From positions 62,001-126,000 of the forward strand of contig CAWKAA010000001.1 in the NCBI GenBank assembly GCA_963847515.1: 64,000 nt of DNA. The letters run 5' to 3'. This stretch comes from QHXW01 sp963847515. Lineage in GTDB: Bacteria; Acidobacteriota; Terriglobia; Bryobacterales; Bryobacteraceae. Under the pieces are notes generated by a model. It was given only the letters and a program-made list of their open reading frames with translations, had not been told where the DNA came from and searched no databases. The position numbers were made by a program, and so were the translations under genes. Positions 43,341 to 52,153 of this stretch are shown piece after piece; position 1 is the first letter of the stretch, and the number at the start of each line of letters is the position of its first letter.

Positions 43341-45395
43341 TTACCAAACCCGACAGGCTCTTTCGGAAACCATCGGGTCGCCCTCTTTGCAGCTGAAAGC
43401 CTGTTCGAACTCCTTCATATTCTGAACGACGCCGTTGGTGCGGAACTGACCCGGTGAATGCGGGTCGGTCATGGCCCGGACGCGTGCACTCGCATCAGTA
43501 GAATTCTCGCACCAGACCTGTGCGAAGCCGAGAAAGAACTGCTGCTGGGGGGTGAGGCCATCCAGTTTAGTATCTGGCATGGTCTTGTCGGCCAGATCGC
43601 GCATCAGCGCCATGTAGGCCAGGTGGATTCCGCCGTTATCCGCGGCGTTCTCGCCGAGGGTCAATTTGCCTTTTAGGTTGACTCCATCGACAGGGCTGAA
43701 GGTGTCATATTCTTCCACCACGCATTCGGCGCGCGTCTCGAAATTCTCGGCGTCTTCCGGAGTCCACCAATCTCGCAGGTTGCCCGCTCCGTCGTATTTG
43801 CGCCCCTGGTCGTCGAACCCGTGGGTTAGCTCGTGTCCCAACGACGACCCCGATCGCGCCCAGGTTCACGGCCTCGTCCGCTTTCGGATTGTAGAACGGG
43901 GGCTGCAGAATTCCGGCAGGGAAAGTTGATGTTGTTCTGCGGCGGGCTGTAATAGGCGTTGACCGTGGGAGGCGTCATACCCCATTCGCTCTTGTCGACA
44001 GGCTTGCCGATCTTGTTCAGGTTGCGGCGGACTTCGAAAGCGGCGGCGCGCTCTTCGTCGCCGAGATAATCATCGGGTTTAATCACGACACTCGAGTAGT
44101 CGCGCCACTTTTCGGGATAGCCGATCTTGTTGGAAACCGCGGCCAGCTTGGCGTAAGCCTGCTGTTTGGTCGCCTCAGACATCCAGGTTGCTGATGCGAT
44201 GTCCTGCTTCATGGATTTCTCGATTTCGCCGACCAATTGCAGGGCTTTGGCTTTCGCCGGACCGCCGAAAGCGACTTCCACAAACTTCTGGCCAAGGGCT
44301 TCACCCAGTGCTCGATCGGTGGCGCGCACGCACCGTTTCCAGCGAGGCGCGAGTTCCTGCTGGCCGTTGAGAGTCTTTCCAAAGAACTGGAAGTTCTCCT
44401 CGACGAAGGGTTGCGGCAGCGCGGTCGCGGACCTCAGAAGCAGGTGCCAGGCCAGGTATGTCTTGAGGTCGTCCAGGCTGGTCTGCTGGATGATGCTGGT
44501 TAGCTTCTTGAAGAAGTCGGGATTGCCGACGTTGATCTTGGTGAAGGACGGTGTATGTTCATCGGAGATGAATGCGGTCCACTGAAAGTTAGGCGTCAGA
44601 TCGGGAAGATCTTTCGTCGTCATGGGGTGGTCGCGAGACTCGGGGTTGCGGCGCGCGACACGATCCATGGAAGCCTCGGCAAGAGCGGTTTCGAACTTCA
44701 GCACGGCGCTCGCTTTGGCTTTAGAATCCCAGGTGGTGTTCAGCGATTTGCCAAGCAAGTCGAACATATTGGCGACGTGCTGCTCATATTTGTTGCGAAG
44801 GTCGACCGAGCGCTGGTCCGTCTTTAAATAGTAGTCGCGATCGGGAAGGCTGATGCCACCCTGGTCGATGTTGGCGACATTGATGCTGGCGTCTTTGAAA
44901 TCGGCGTTAGCGAAGAAGTTGAAAACGCCGTTCACGCCAATCAGTCTTCAGCTTGGCCAACTCGCCGGCCAGTTGCTCTTTGGAGTGAAGGGCATTGATG
45001 CCATCGAACGCTGACTTGATCGGGTCGACGCCTTTTGCATCGACGCCCTTTTCGTCCATGCAAGCCGCGTAGAAGTCGCCGATCTTCTGATCGATGGCGG
45101 ACCGGTTGGGCGAGGGCGCGGCGGCTTTCTCGAGAATCTCGCGCTCGATTTTCAGGTTGCGCTCGCTCAGTTCGTTGAAACGGCCCCACCGCGACTGGTC
45201 AGGCGGGATTGGGTTCTTCAGGCGCCAGTTGCCGCACGCGTACTGATAGAAATTCGTACACGGGCTGACGTTGGTGTCCATCGCGCCGAGATCCAGGCCG
45301 GACTTGCCGACTTGTGGTTCGTAGATGGAAACCTGCGCGAGGGCAGGGAAGGGAACGAAGGTGAATAAAGCAGCAGCGAGCAATCGGCCTTGCAT
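43341..45395 (-). CDS. M13 family (neprilysin/PepO-like) zinc metallopeptidase (three frame breaks)
   Basis: A secreted endopeptidase of about 685 residues, starting at ATG 45395 with signal LLAAALFTFVPFPALAQ. The N-terminal M13 domain begins GLDLGAMDTNVSPCTNFYQY. The catalytic part has the gluzincin motif VVVGHELTHGFDDQGRKYD and the second motif LTLGENAADNGGIHLAY, and ends in the family-typical CRVW. Breaks near 44942, 43922 and 43842 split the frame; the last two flank FPAGILQPPFYNPKADEAVN just before HELTH. Restored, all catalytic residues are present, so sequence error is more likely than decay. Confidence 0.85.
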
Positions 45396-45439
45396 ACCTA
45401 ATTTATTATGACTCCCAGAGCGTGGCCGCCGGCGAGCAT

Positions 45440-46561
45440 TCACCGGGTGGCTGTCGCGGCCGCCTTTTTTCCCGTTATCTCGCGGATAAACTCAACTTCC
45501 TCCGGCCGGTAAGGCCGGCCATCGGTGTGGAAGACCTCGTGGAACCAGACTGCCGGCTGGCGGTCCGTGTAAGGCTTCTGCCATGAATCCCATGGCAAGT
45601 CGGTCTGCGCTTTCCCTTGAACCAGGCCCCAGTTTATTGCAGCCACGTGGTACTTCTTGGCGATTGGCAGCGTTCCCTGGAATGTGCTGCCGTTTCCGCG
45701 CGCCATATACTCGGTGCACACAAGCGGCCGTCCGAGCCACGCTAACGACTGCACGCGTTTCTCAAACTCCGCCGGCGGATCGTAGCTGTGAAATGAAATC
45801 ACATCGGACTGATCCACCTGGATGCGGGCCATCGGCTCCAGCTTCTCGGGCGCCGACCAATCGCCCTCCCATGCGCCGCTGGTCAATGGTTGCGACGCGC
45901 CCGCAGCGCGCGCCCAGCCGAATGCCTTCGGCAGCAACGCCAGCACCAGTTCCACCTTGTTCGGCGGCTCGAGCTTGCCGTAGCTCCCGCCATTCATATT
46001 GTCCGGCTCGTTCCAGATATCCCACGCCAGGACGCGACGGTCATGCGCAAACGCGCCCACCACGCCCTTGACATACGCCTCTAGCCGCGGATACTGTGCC
46101 GGGTCTTTCAGCGCGGCAGCACCAGGGCTCTGCATCCACCCCGAGTTATGCACTCCGGGTCTGGGCGCCCGCTGTTTGCCTAGTTTCGGATACGGATCCC
46201 AAACGGAATCGAATAGCACAAACATAGGCCGGACCTTGTGCTTGTTCGCAATGGTCAGAAACTCATCGATACGCTTCTTGAACCCCGCCGGATCCTGCTG
46301 CCAAAGCAGATCGTGGAGGAACACCCGCATCGTATTCATGCCCAGGCTCTCGGCCCAACCCAGTTCCGTATCAATCCGCTTCGGGTCGAACGAATCCGCC
46401 TGCCACATTTCCAGCTCGTTAATCGCAGTCGCCGGAATGTAGTTGCTGCCCACCAGCCAAGGCTGTTTCGCGTACCAATCGGCTGCTGTGTTCGCGGACC
46501 ACCGCTGCGGCTGCGCAAGCCCGAGGTTCAGAAATAGTGTGATGAGGAGGAGACGTTTCAT
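45440..46561 (-). CDS. Secreted glycoside hydrolase (clan GH-A, GH5-like)
   Basis: This 373-residue protein has a short signal (LLLITLFLNLGLAQ) and a TIM-barrel glycosidase domain. The acid/base glutamate is in LAWDIWNEPDNMNG near residue 195 and the nucleophile glutamate in LVCTEYMARGNG near 285, both at clan GH-A positions. Aromatic residues (SVWDPYPK, NSGWMQSP, INWGLVQG) line the expected cleft. It is probably active on beta-glucan, mannan or xylan; the exact family needs a profile search. Its promoter region is the repeat block at 46566-46670. Confidence 0.82.
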   Translation of the reverse strand: MKRLLLITLFLNLGLAQPQRWSANTAADWYAKQPWLVGSNYIPATAINELEMWQADSFDPKRIDTELGWAESLGMNTMRVFLHDLLWQQDPAGFKKRIDEFLTIANKHKVRPMFVLFDSVWDPYPKLGKQRAPRPGVHNSGWMQSPGAAALKDPAQYPRLEAYVKGVVGAFAHDRRVLAWDIWNEPDNMNGGSYGKLEPPNKVELVLALLPKAFGWARAAGASQPLTSGAWEGDWSAPEKLEPMARIQVDQSDVISFHSYDPPAEFEKRVQSLAWLGRPLVCTEYMARGNGSTFQGTLPIAKKYHVAAINWGLVQGKAQTDLPWDSWQKPYTDRQPAVWFHEVFHTDGRPYRPEEVEFIREITGKKAAATATR

Positions 46562-46565
46562 AAAG

Positions 46566-46670
46566 CAGGTTCCCGGTTTCAGGTTCCAGGTGTCAGCTTG
46601 CTAACACCTAACACCTAAAACCTAGCACCTGATTTTCCCTAGCACCTGATTTTCCCTAGCACCTGATTCT
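46566..46670. repeat. AGGTGTTAGG-type intergenic repeat, site 1, with inverted arms and a tandem tail
   Basis: The left arm GGTTTCAGGTTCCAGGTGTC and the right arm GACACC-like GCTAACACCTAACACCTAAA form an imperfect hairpin with a tiny loop. They are followed by about three tandem units of CCTAGCACCTGATTTTC. The block lies between two leftward genes. The same vocabulary recurs at 47890-48003 and 49143-49216. Confidence 0.75.
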
Positions 46671-47934
46671 ACTCCGTCTTCCATTCCGAAACGAACTTCT
46701 GGTCGAGCGGCAGCCGGCCCGCATCGAACATAAACATTCCAATGCCCTGGCGCTTCTCGATCGGACCCGCCAGGATCTTCTTGCCCCGATTCACAGAGAT
46801 CAGCGTCAGTGGAACCTCATTGCCGTTCATCTCCACGGAATGGAATTTCAGACCGAGTGCGAAGTAATTCGAAGGCTGGTATTCCTGCTCGAACCGAACC
46901 AGCCGCCCGTGTACGATGGCGCCCTTGGGGACCAGCTTGCCGATCGAATTCAGCAACTGCCCTTCAATCGCGTCGCCCGCAAATGAACTCTCCGCCTCGA
47001 TCTTTGAGCGCAGTGCGATCTTGATGGTGATCCCGGACGGGATGGCCACGGGTAATTTCGATGCCTCGGAAGCGCCAGGTACCGCTTCCATGTCAGTCCG
47101 AAAAACCGATTCGCTCTGAAACTCACGGCAGGAAGCGTACTCGATCCGGTTCTCAAAGCGCTGGGCCTCCCTGTCGAGCAGTTTGAGGACCGTCAGCTGC
47201 GGGAGCAGAAAATCGGATCGGCCAACCCGGGCCTGCTGATAGTGGATCGTCGTCTCGATGCGGCATGTTTCGGACCCCGGCGGCGGATTAGGAACCTCAA
47301 TCGTCATCCGGCTGAGTTCGGCGTTCAGGGGATCGATCCAAAACTTGCCCTCATAAGCCATGGTCGCCCGATCTTCCGGCTCTGAGCCAATTTTGATCTC
47401 GTAATGACTCGCCGATACCGGCACGTGATAACGGTACACCGCGAAGTCCCGCCCCTTTTCTTGGTCTAACCCGAGATATTCGTACTGCGACGCGCTGCCT
47501 CCAAAGATACTCATCAGGAATGGACCAAAATCGCCCGTGCCGGCCATTCCAGCGCCCACAATTTTCTCCACGTCCTCCGATTGGAAGTGTTGAGCGCCAG
47601 CCCAGGAAAAGATCTCAGCGCCACCGGACACTGTCACATCCAATTTGAACCGGTCTGTCCACGTCAGCATCATCTGCGGCTGTGTCTTGGCAGCGCGCGA
47701 AATCTCCACATGACCACAACTGCTCACACGGACCGGAGGAAACATCTGAAACCTGGAGCGGTGTACCGTCTGCAGGCATGTGTACTTCGGTAATCTCTCT
47801 ATGTTCTCGACGATCTTCGCGCGAGCCTGATTGAGGAGCGCAACGTGATCGATCTCTGCGCACAGAGCGAGCGGGAACATTGCTACGAAGCAAGGTGCCA
47901 GGTGCCAGGTTTTAGGTGCTAGTAACGTCAACAC
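46669..47934 (-). CDS. Exported hypothetical protein; signal peptide partly encoded by an intergenic repeat
   Basis: A protein of about 421 residues ending FVSEWKTE. The mature part begins EIDHVALLNQARAKIVENIE. It has several cysteines (KYTCLQTV, SSCGHVEIS, SETCRIETT, ASCREFQSE) and a C-terminal domain (VAIPSGITIKIALRSKIEAE; KGAIVHGRLVRFEQE) resembling TraB/VirB10-like beta-barrels that handle assembled surface material. The only plausible export signal (LLAPKTWHLAPCFVAMFPLA) starts at GTG 47934, and its first half is translated from the repeat at 47890-48003. An ATG at 47880 would leave only eight hydrophobic residues. Confidence 0.65.
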   Translation of the reverse strand: MLTLLAPKTWHLAPCFVAMFPLALCAEIDHVALLNQARAKIVENIERLPKYTCLQTVHRSRFQMFPPVRVSSCGHVEISRAAKTQPQMMLTWTDRFKLDVTVSGGAEIFSWAGAQHFQSEDVEKIVGAGMAGTGDFGPFLMSIFGGSASQYEYLGLDQEKGRDFAVYRYHVPVSASHYEIKIGSEPEDRATMAYEGKFWIDPLNAELSRMTIEVPNPPPGSETCRIETTIHYQQARVGRSDFLLPQLTVLKLLDREAQRFENRIEYASCREFQSESVFRTDMEAVPGASEASKLPVAIPSGITIKIALRSKIEAESSFAGDAIEGQLLNSIGKLVPKGAIVHGRLVRFEQEYQPSNYFALGLKFHSVEMNGNEVPLTLISVNRGKKILAGPIEKRQGIGMFMFDAGRLPLDQKFVSEWKTE

Positions 47935-48003
47935 CTAAAACCTTAGCACTCGATCGCGCGTCATTGTCTGCTAACACCTAACACCTGGCACCTAACACCT
48001 AGT
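47890..48003. repeat. AGGTGTTAGG-type intergenic repeat, site 2
   Basis: It contains GGTGCCAGGTGCCAGGTTTT on the left and several CACCTAACACCTGGCACC units on the right. An inner inverted pair, AGGTTTTAGGTG and CACCTAAAACCT, sits about 20 bases apart. The left end is translated as part of the signal peptide of the gene at 46669-47934. The right end meets the truncated ankyrin gene at about 48001. Confidence 0.75.
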
Positions 48004-48201
48004 AGAGCGCGAACAGAACGGCAGAACTCCCGTCCTTTCTTGCGCGTTGGCAAGGCGTGGCTGTCGGTCTAGGGTAGCGGTTACCTTTGCGATCTCGCCC
48101 TTTTGGATCGCCGTCATGAAGTCCTCGGAATCCGCCGCCAGAAGGGTCAGGCAGCTGAGGGAAACGGCACTTAACACGATAACAACAAGATGGGTTAGCA
48201 T
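47992..48201 (-). pseudogene. Truncated ankyrin-repeat protein, N-terminal part only
   Basis: This 69-residue frame has a signal peptide (VVIVLSAVSLSCLTLLAADS) followed by the start of an ankyrin repeat (DFMTAIQKGEIAKVTATLDR, QPRLANAQ). This pattern normally continues with TPLHxAA and further repeats. Here homology stops after about one repeat and the frame terminates inside the repeat element at 47890-48003. It is therefore probably a gene cut off at the repeat boundary. Confidence 0.6.
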
Positions 48202-48281
48202 GGCCTCAGAATACGGGCAGGACCCCGGCCTGTCCTATCGATTCTTGCTTTTTTCGGGGAATGAGATAACCTTCCAAAGGT

Positions 48282-49159
48282 ATGCCTGCCGAGTTTCTCC
48301 GCGCCAATCTTAACGATGTCCCAGCCGTTCTCGGCCGGCACAACCTGATTCTGCGCGCCAGCTCGCGCACCCACCACGTGAAGGATTACCCCGGACCGCT
48401 CTCGATCAAAACCGTGGTCAAAGGACATGCGGCGTGGCGCCCTGACCGCCGCAGCCTGGAGGTCGCTCAGGATTCGTTTCTTGTGCTCAGCGACGGAGAA
48501 CCATATTCGCTCGACATCGAAGCCCGTGAACCGGTGCATACCTGCTGCGTCTTCTTCGCAAGAGGATTCGTGGAATCGGTCCACCAGTCCATGACGTCGG
48601 CGCATCTCGACGCGCGTGAGTCCCTCCGTACGGAATTTCTTTCGCACCTCCATCCTCGCGACGAACGTATTCTGAGCCGGATCTACGAGATTGCCGAACG
48701 CCCACATCCTCCCGGCGTCTGGATAGATGAGCAGTTCCTCGCCTTGGCTCAGGACTTGCTGCTCTTATACGGCGAGGTGAGACAACGCATCGGCCGCCTC
48801 CCGGGCCGGAAGCCTTCCACCCGCGAGGAACTTTACCGGCGGGTCAACGCTGGCCGCACTTCATCCACGCCAGCGCATTTGAAGCCATCACCCTTGCCGA
48901 GGTCGCGCGGGCATCTTTTCTGTCGCCCTATCATTTCCATCGCGCCTTTCGCGGCGCTTTCGGAGTCTCCCCGCATGGCTATCTGACCCGGCTCAGAATC
49001 CAGCGGGCCACTCGTCTTCTCGAGGAATCTCCCGAGCTGAACGTCACCGATGTAGCCGCGGCTGTGGGCTTTGAAAGCCCCACCTCGTTCGCGAGCCTCT
49101 TCCGTCGGCTCACTGGAGTCTCGCCTTCGGCTCTCAAGCGGCGAGGTGCTAGGTTTTAG
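48282..49159 (+). CDS. AraC family transcriptional regulator (frame broken near 48858)
   Basis: The N-terminal cupin-like sensor region (residues 1-170) includes KTVVKGHAAWRPDRRSLEVA. After a single-base break near 48858 (one C missing in GGCCGCAC) the second frame gives the double HTH: ITLAEVARASFLSPYHFHRA and NVTDVAAAVGFESPTSFASL, followed by FRRLTGVSPSALKRR. This is a complete AraC/XylS DNA-binding domain. The final residues GARF and the stop codon come from the repeat at 49143-49216. A DNA-binding activator or repressor; the target is unknown. Confidence 0.78.
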
Positions 49160-49216
49160 GTGTTAGGTCTTAGTAATGCCAACTCCTTGCACCCAACACC
49201 TAGCACCTAAAACCTG
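49143..49216. repeat. AGGTGTTAGG-type intergenic repeat, site 3
   Basis: The left arm AGGTGCTAGGTTTTAGGTGT and the right arm CACCTAGCACCTAAAACCT form a long imperfect inverted repeat between the AraC gene and the VWA gene. It supplies the AraC stop codon (TAG 49157-49159). It is probably transcribed as a stem-loop, so it could work as a terminator or mRNA stabiliser. Confidence 0.75.
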
Positions 49217-49267
49217 CTCGAAACAGTTGAAACCGCCGGCCGCTGCGACGCGTACCAATGGAAGCAA

Positions 49268-50668
49268 ATGAATAGGTTGTGGTGTACCCTGCTGCCCTTC
49301 GCGGGCGTGCTTTTGGCGGCTGACGAAGACGTCGTTTTCCGAAGTGATGTCTCGCTGGTGCGCGTCGACGCCCAGGTCCTGGGCCGCGACAACCGCACCA
49401 TTACCGGTCTGCGCGCCGAAGATTTCGTTCTGCGCGAGGAAGGCCGGCCCCAGCCGATTCGCAACTTCGCCAGCGAAAACATGCCTATCGACGTCTTGTT
49501 GTTATTGGACGTTAGCGCCAGCATGCGGCCGCACGTCGAGCGGATTGTCTCGGCTTCCCATGAAGCGTTGCGCATCCTGCGGGATCACGACCGGATCGCC
49601 ATCATGGTGTTCGATCGCACAACGCGCGTGCGGCTGCCGTTCCGTAACAACCTGGATGAAGTGGAGCGCGAGCTCGAATCGGTAATCAACCAGGAGGATT
49701 TCAACGGCGGTACGGACATCACACGCGCACTGTACGACGCCTGCAGCTACATCTCGCGCGAAGGCCGGCGCGAGGCCCGGCGAGCTATCGTGATCCTCAC
49801 GGACGACCAAACGGAACGGAACCGCGACGTCGAGGGAGTTTCCCGCGCTCTCGCCAGGGCCGATGCCGTGTTGAGCCTCCTGCTGGCTCCCGACGCGATG
49901 GGTACGTATTATCCGGGTACCGGAGGGGGAGGTCGCACTGGCGGCACTTGGCCAGGCGGATCGACCGGCGGCACGTGGCCCGGATCCACAGGCGGACCAC
50001 TGGGTGGCATCATCCTGGGCCGGCGTGGTCCGTACGGTGGCCGTGGACCAGGCGGGACCATGCGCGGTCCGCATACGTCATCCGCCGAAACCGGTGAGAT
50101 TGCCCGCCGCTCGGGTGGCGACATGATGCCGGTGGATGACGCCTCGGCCCTCGAGACGACCCTCGAACGGATCCGGCAACGGTACGCTCTACACTTCAAT
50201 GTGCCGCCAGACGCCAAGGCCGGCGAACAGAGAAACATCGAAGTGGCTCTGGCGGATAACATCCGGCGGCGCTATCCGGATGCCGAGGTACGCTACCGCC
50301 GCGTGTACTTCGCGCCAGCGGGAGGCGGAGGACTTGCCGTAGCGGCTACGCAAGCACCTGTGGATACCACGGGGAACGCTCAGGTTCAGCCTACAGTGGA
50401 CGCCAAGCGTCCAGTCCAACGGCGTCGACCAGCTGTAAGTTCCGACGGCCCGCGGACAGGCCCGCTCGAAGGAAACGCCAATGCGGACGACCAGCCGGCG
50501 GCTACATCGGCGAGGCCGCGTCTCGTGCGTCACGTGGACGAGCCTTCCTCGCAGTCCGGTCCCATCGCGCCGGAGCCCCAATGCGGAGGCTGGCATAAAG
50601 TAGACGAGCCCGCGCCGCCGGCTTGCCCCAGCGATTCGGGTAACAATCAGCAACCACCGGCGAAGTGA
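49268..50668 (+). CDS. Secreted VWA-domain protein (acidobacterial VWFA-related family)
   Basis: This 466-residue protein has a short signal (LLPFAGVLLAAD). A conserved N-terminal module (VSLVRVDAQVLGRDNRTITG and LRAEDFVLREEG) defines the VWFA-related acidobacterial family. The VWA domain follows, with MIDAS DVSASMR near residue 82, a threonine in GGTDITRAL and the distal aspartate in VILTDDQTER. An unusual Gly/Pro-rich insert (about 215-270, GGTWPG and GRGPGG repeats) interrupts the domain before SGGDMMPVDD. A Pro/Ala-rich tail of about 110 residues is probably disordered. Likely a surface or periplasmic protein-binding factor. Confidence 0.82.
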   Translation: MNRLWCTLLPFAGVLLAADEDVVFRSDVSLVRVDAQVLGRDNRTITGLRAEDFVLREEGRPQPIRNFASENMPIDVLLLLDVSASMRPHVERIVSASHEALRILRDHDRIAIMVFDRTTRVRLPFRNNLDEVERELESVINQEDFNGGTDITRALYDACSYISREGRREARRAIVILTDDQTERNRDVEGVSRALARADAVLSLLLAPDAMGTYYPGTGGGGRTGGTWPGGSTGGTWPGSTGGPLGGIILGRRGPYGGRGPGGTMRGPHTSSAETGEIARRSGGDMMPVDDASALETTLERIRQRYALHFNVPPDAKAGEQRNIEVALADNIRRRYPDAEVRYRRVYFAPAGGGGLAVAATQAPVDTTGNAQVQPTVDAKRPVQRRRPAVSSDGPRTGPLEGNANADDQPAATSARPRLVRHVDEPSSQSGPIAPEPQCGGWHKVDEPAPPACPSDSGNNQQPPAK

Positions 50669-50915
50669 TTCACCTCGAAACCAAAGCGCGATAAAACCCG
50701 AGCGACCACAGTAAATCTTCCGTTTCGTGAAAATTATGCACGGTAGAGGAAATATGCTGCCGTCCAAAACCAGTTAAGAAGGCCCAATTCAGGACTGGCA
50801 GTCGCCATGCTAACAATTTGGGCTCGCGCGAAAGGTGTCTGAGCAGGCGCCAGACACTTTCAACCACGGCCGGCTCCGGGCAACACCGGCCAAACTTCTC
50901 TTGGAGGCGCTTCCG

Positions 50916-52148
50916 ATGGCTGACTTTCATCAAACCGGAGTGGTTACCACTCTCCATCGTCTGAAACCTAACAATATCGACCGGCTCGAGGCCGATCTGG
51001 AAAAGTTTTCAAGGAATCGGCCCATTGGATTAGTTCTGCCCGCTCTCTACTCGGAGTTCGAAAGTCTCGCCATGCAAAAAATCGTCTCCGAATTGAAACG
51101 CGTACGTTACTTGCAGCGCATCGTGGTCGTGCTGGGCCGCGCCACGTTGGATCAATACGCGCGGGCATGCAGCTTCTTCGATGACTTTTACACGCCAGTC
51201 ACCATGCTGTGGATGGAAAGCCAGAGGATCCAGGACCTGCTGCAGATGCTCGAGACGCGCGGGCTTTCAGCCGGCGGGGACGGCAAGGGACGCTCCTGCT
51301 GGATGGCATACGGTTATCTGCTGTCGGCCCGCGATTGCGACGTCATTGCCTTGCACGATTGCGATATCGTGAATTACGACCGCCAGCTCCTAGCCCGCCT
51401 TTGCTACCCGGTAGCACATCCGCACCTGAGTTTTGAATTCTGCAAGGGCTACTACGCGCGCGTCACGGACCGCCTGCACGGGCGCGTGACCCGCCTTTTC
51501 GTTACGCCGCTCATCCGGGCTCTCGAGGGCATGGCGCCCGGCGCGGCCTTTCTCAAGTACCTCGACAGTTTTCGCTATCCTCTGGCGGGCGAGTTCGCCA
51601 TGGATATCAATCTCGCGCGCGCTAACCGCATACCCTCAGATTGGGGGCTGGAGGTTGGAACGCTAGCTGAGGTCTATCGAAACTGCGCGGTCTCCCGAAC
51701 CTGCCAGGTGGACCTGATGGAGAGCTATGAGCACAAGCATAAAGAGATCTCCGAGGACGACCCTTCCCAAGGCTTAACCCGCATGGCCGGCGACATCGCC
51801 AAGTCGCTGTTCCGTACTCTCGCTTCGGAAGGCCTGGTATTTACGGCCGACGACTTTCGGAGTCTCGAGGTGCGATATGTCCGCATGGCCCAGGACACCA
51901 GCGCCCGTTATTACGCTGATGCTATGCTTAACGGTCTCAAGTTCGACCGCAATGCCGAGGAGATTGCCGTCAGTGCGTTCGCCAAGAGCCTGCACCGTGC
52001 CGCCGCGGAATTCATTGAGGACCCGCTCGGCCTGCCGCTGATTCCCAACTGGAATCGCGTCTTGTCGGCGATCCCGGAGTTCTTTGAATTGTTGCAAGAT
52101 GCCGTGGATAAGGACGCGCGGCCGGCCTTAGCCAGGGCTGTGCATTAA
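50916..52148 (+). CDS. Glycosyltransferase, GT2/GT81-like
   Basis: Protein of 410 residues, starting at ATG 50916 after TTGGAGG; the frame is open 27 codons upstream but without a good ribosome site. A GT-A fold is suggested by PIGLVLPALYSEFES near the start, the DxD-like VIALHDCDIVNY near 170, and the downstream YPLAGEFAMDI that places the acceptor. The pattern recalls glucosyl-3-phosphoglycerate synthase-like enzymes that make compatible solutes, but this is not proven. It is followed five bases later by a second glycosyltransferase and then a channel-like membrane protein, so an osmoadaptation operon is plausible. Confidence 0.72.
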   Translation: MADFHQTGVVTTLHRLKPNNIDRLEADLEKFSRNRPIGLVLPALYSEFESLAMQKIVSELKRVRYLQRIVVVLGRATLDQYARACSFFDDFYTPVTMLWMESQRIQDLLQMLETRGLSAGGDGKGRSCWMAYGYLLSARDCDVIALHDCDIVNYDRQLLARLCYPVAHPHLSFEFCKGYYARVTDRLHGRVTRLFVTPLIRALEGMAPGAAFLKYLDSFRYPLAGEFAMDINLARANRIPSDWGLEVGTLAEVYRNCAVSRTCQVDLMESYEHKHKEISEDDPSQGLTRMAGDIAKSLFRTLASEGLVFTADDFRSLEVRYVRMAQDTSARYYADAMLNGLKFDRNAEEIAVSAFAKSLHRAAAEFIEDPLGLPLIPNWNRVLSAIPEFFELLQDAVDKDARPALARAVH

Positions 52149-52153
52149 GACCC

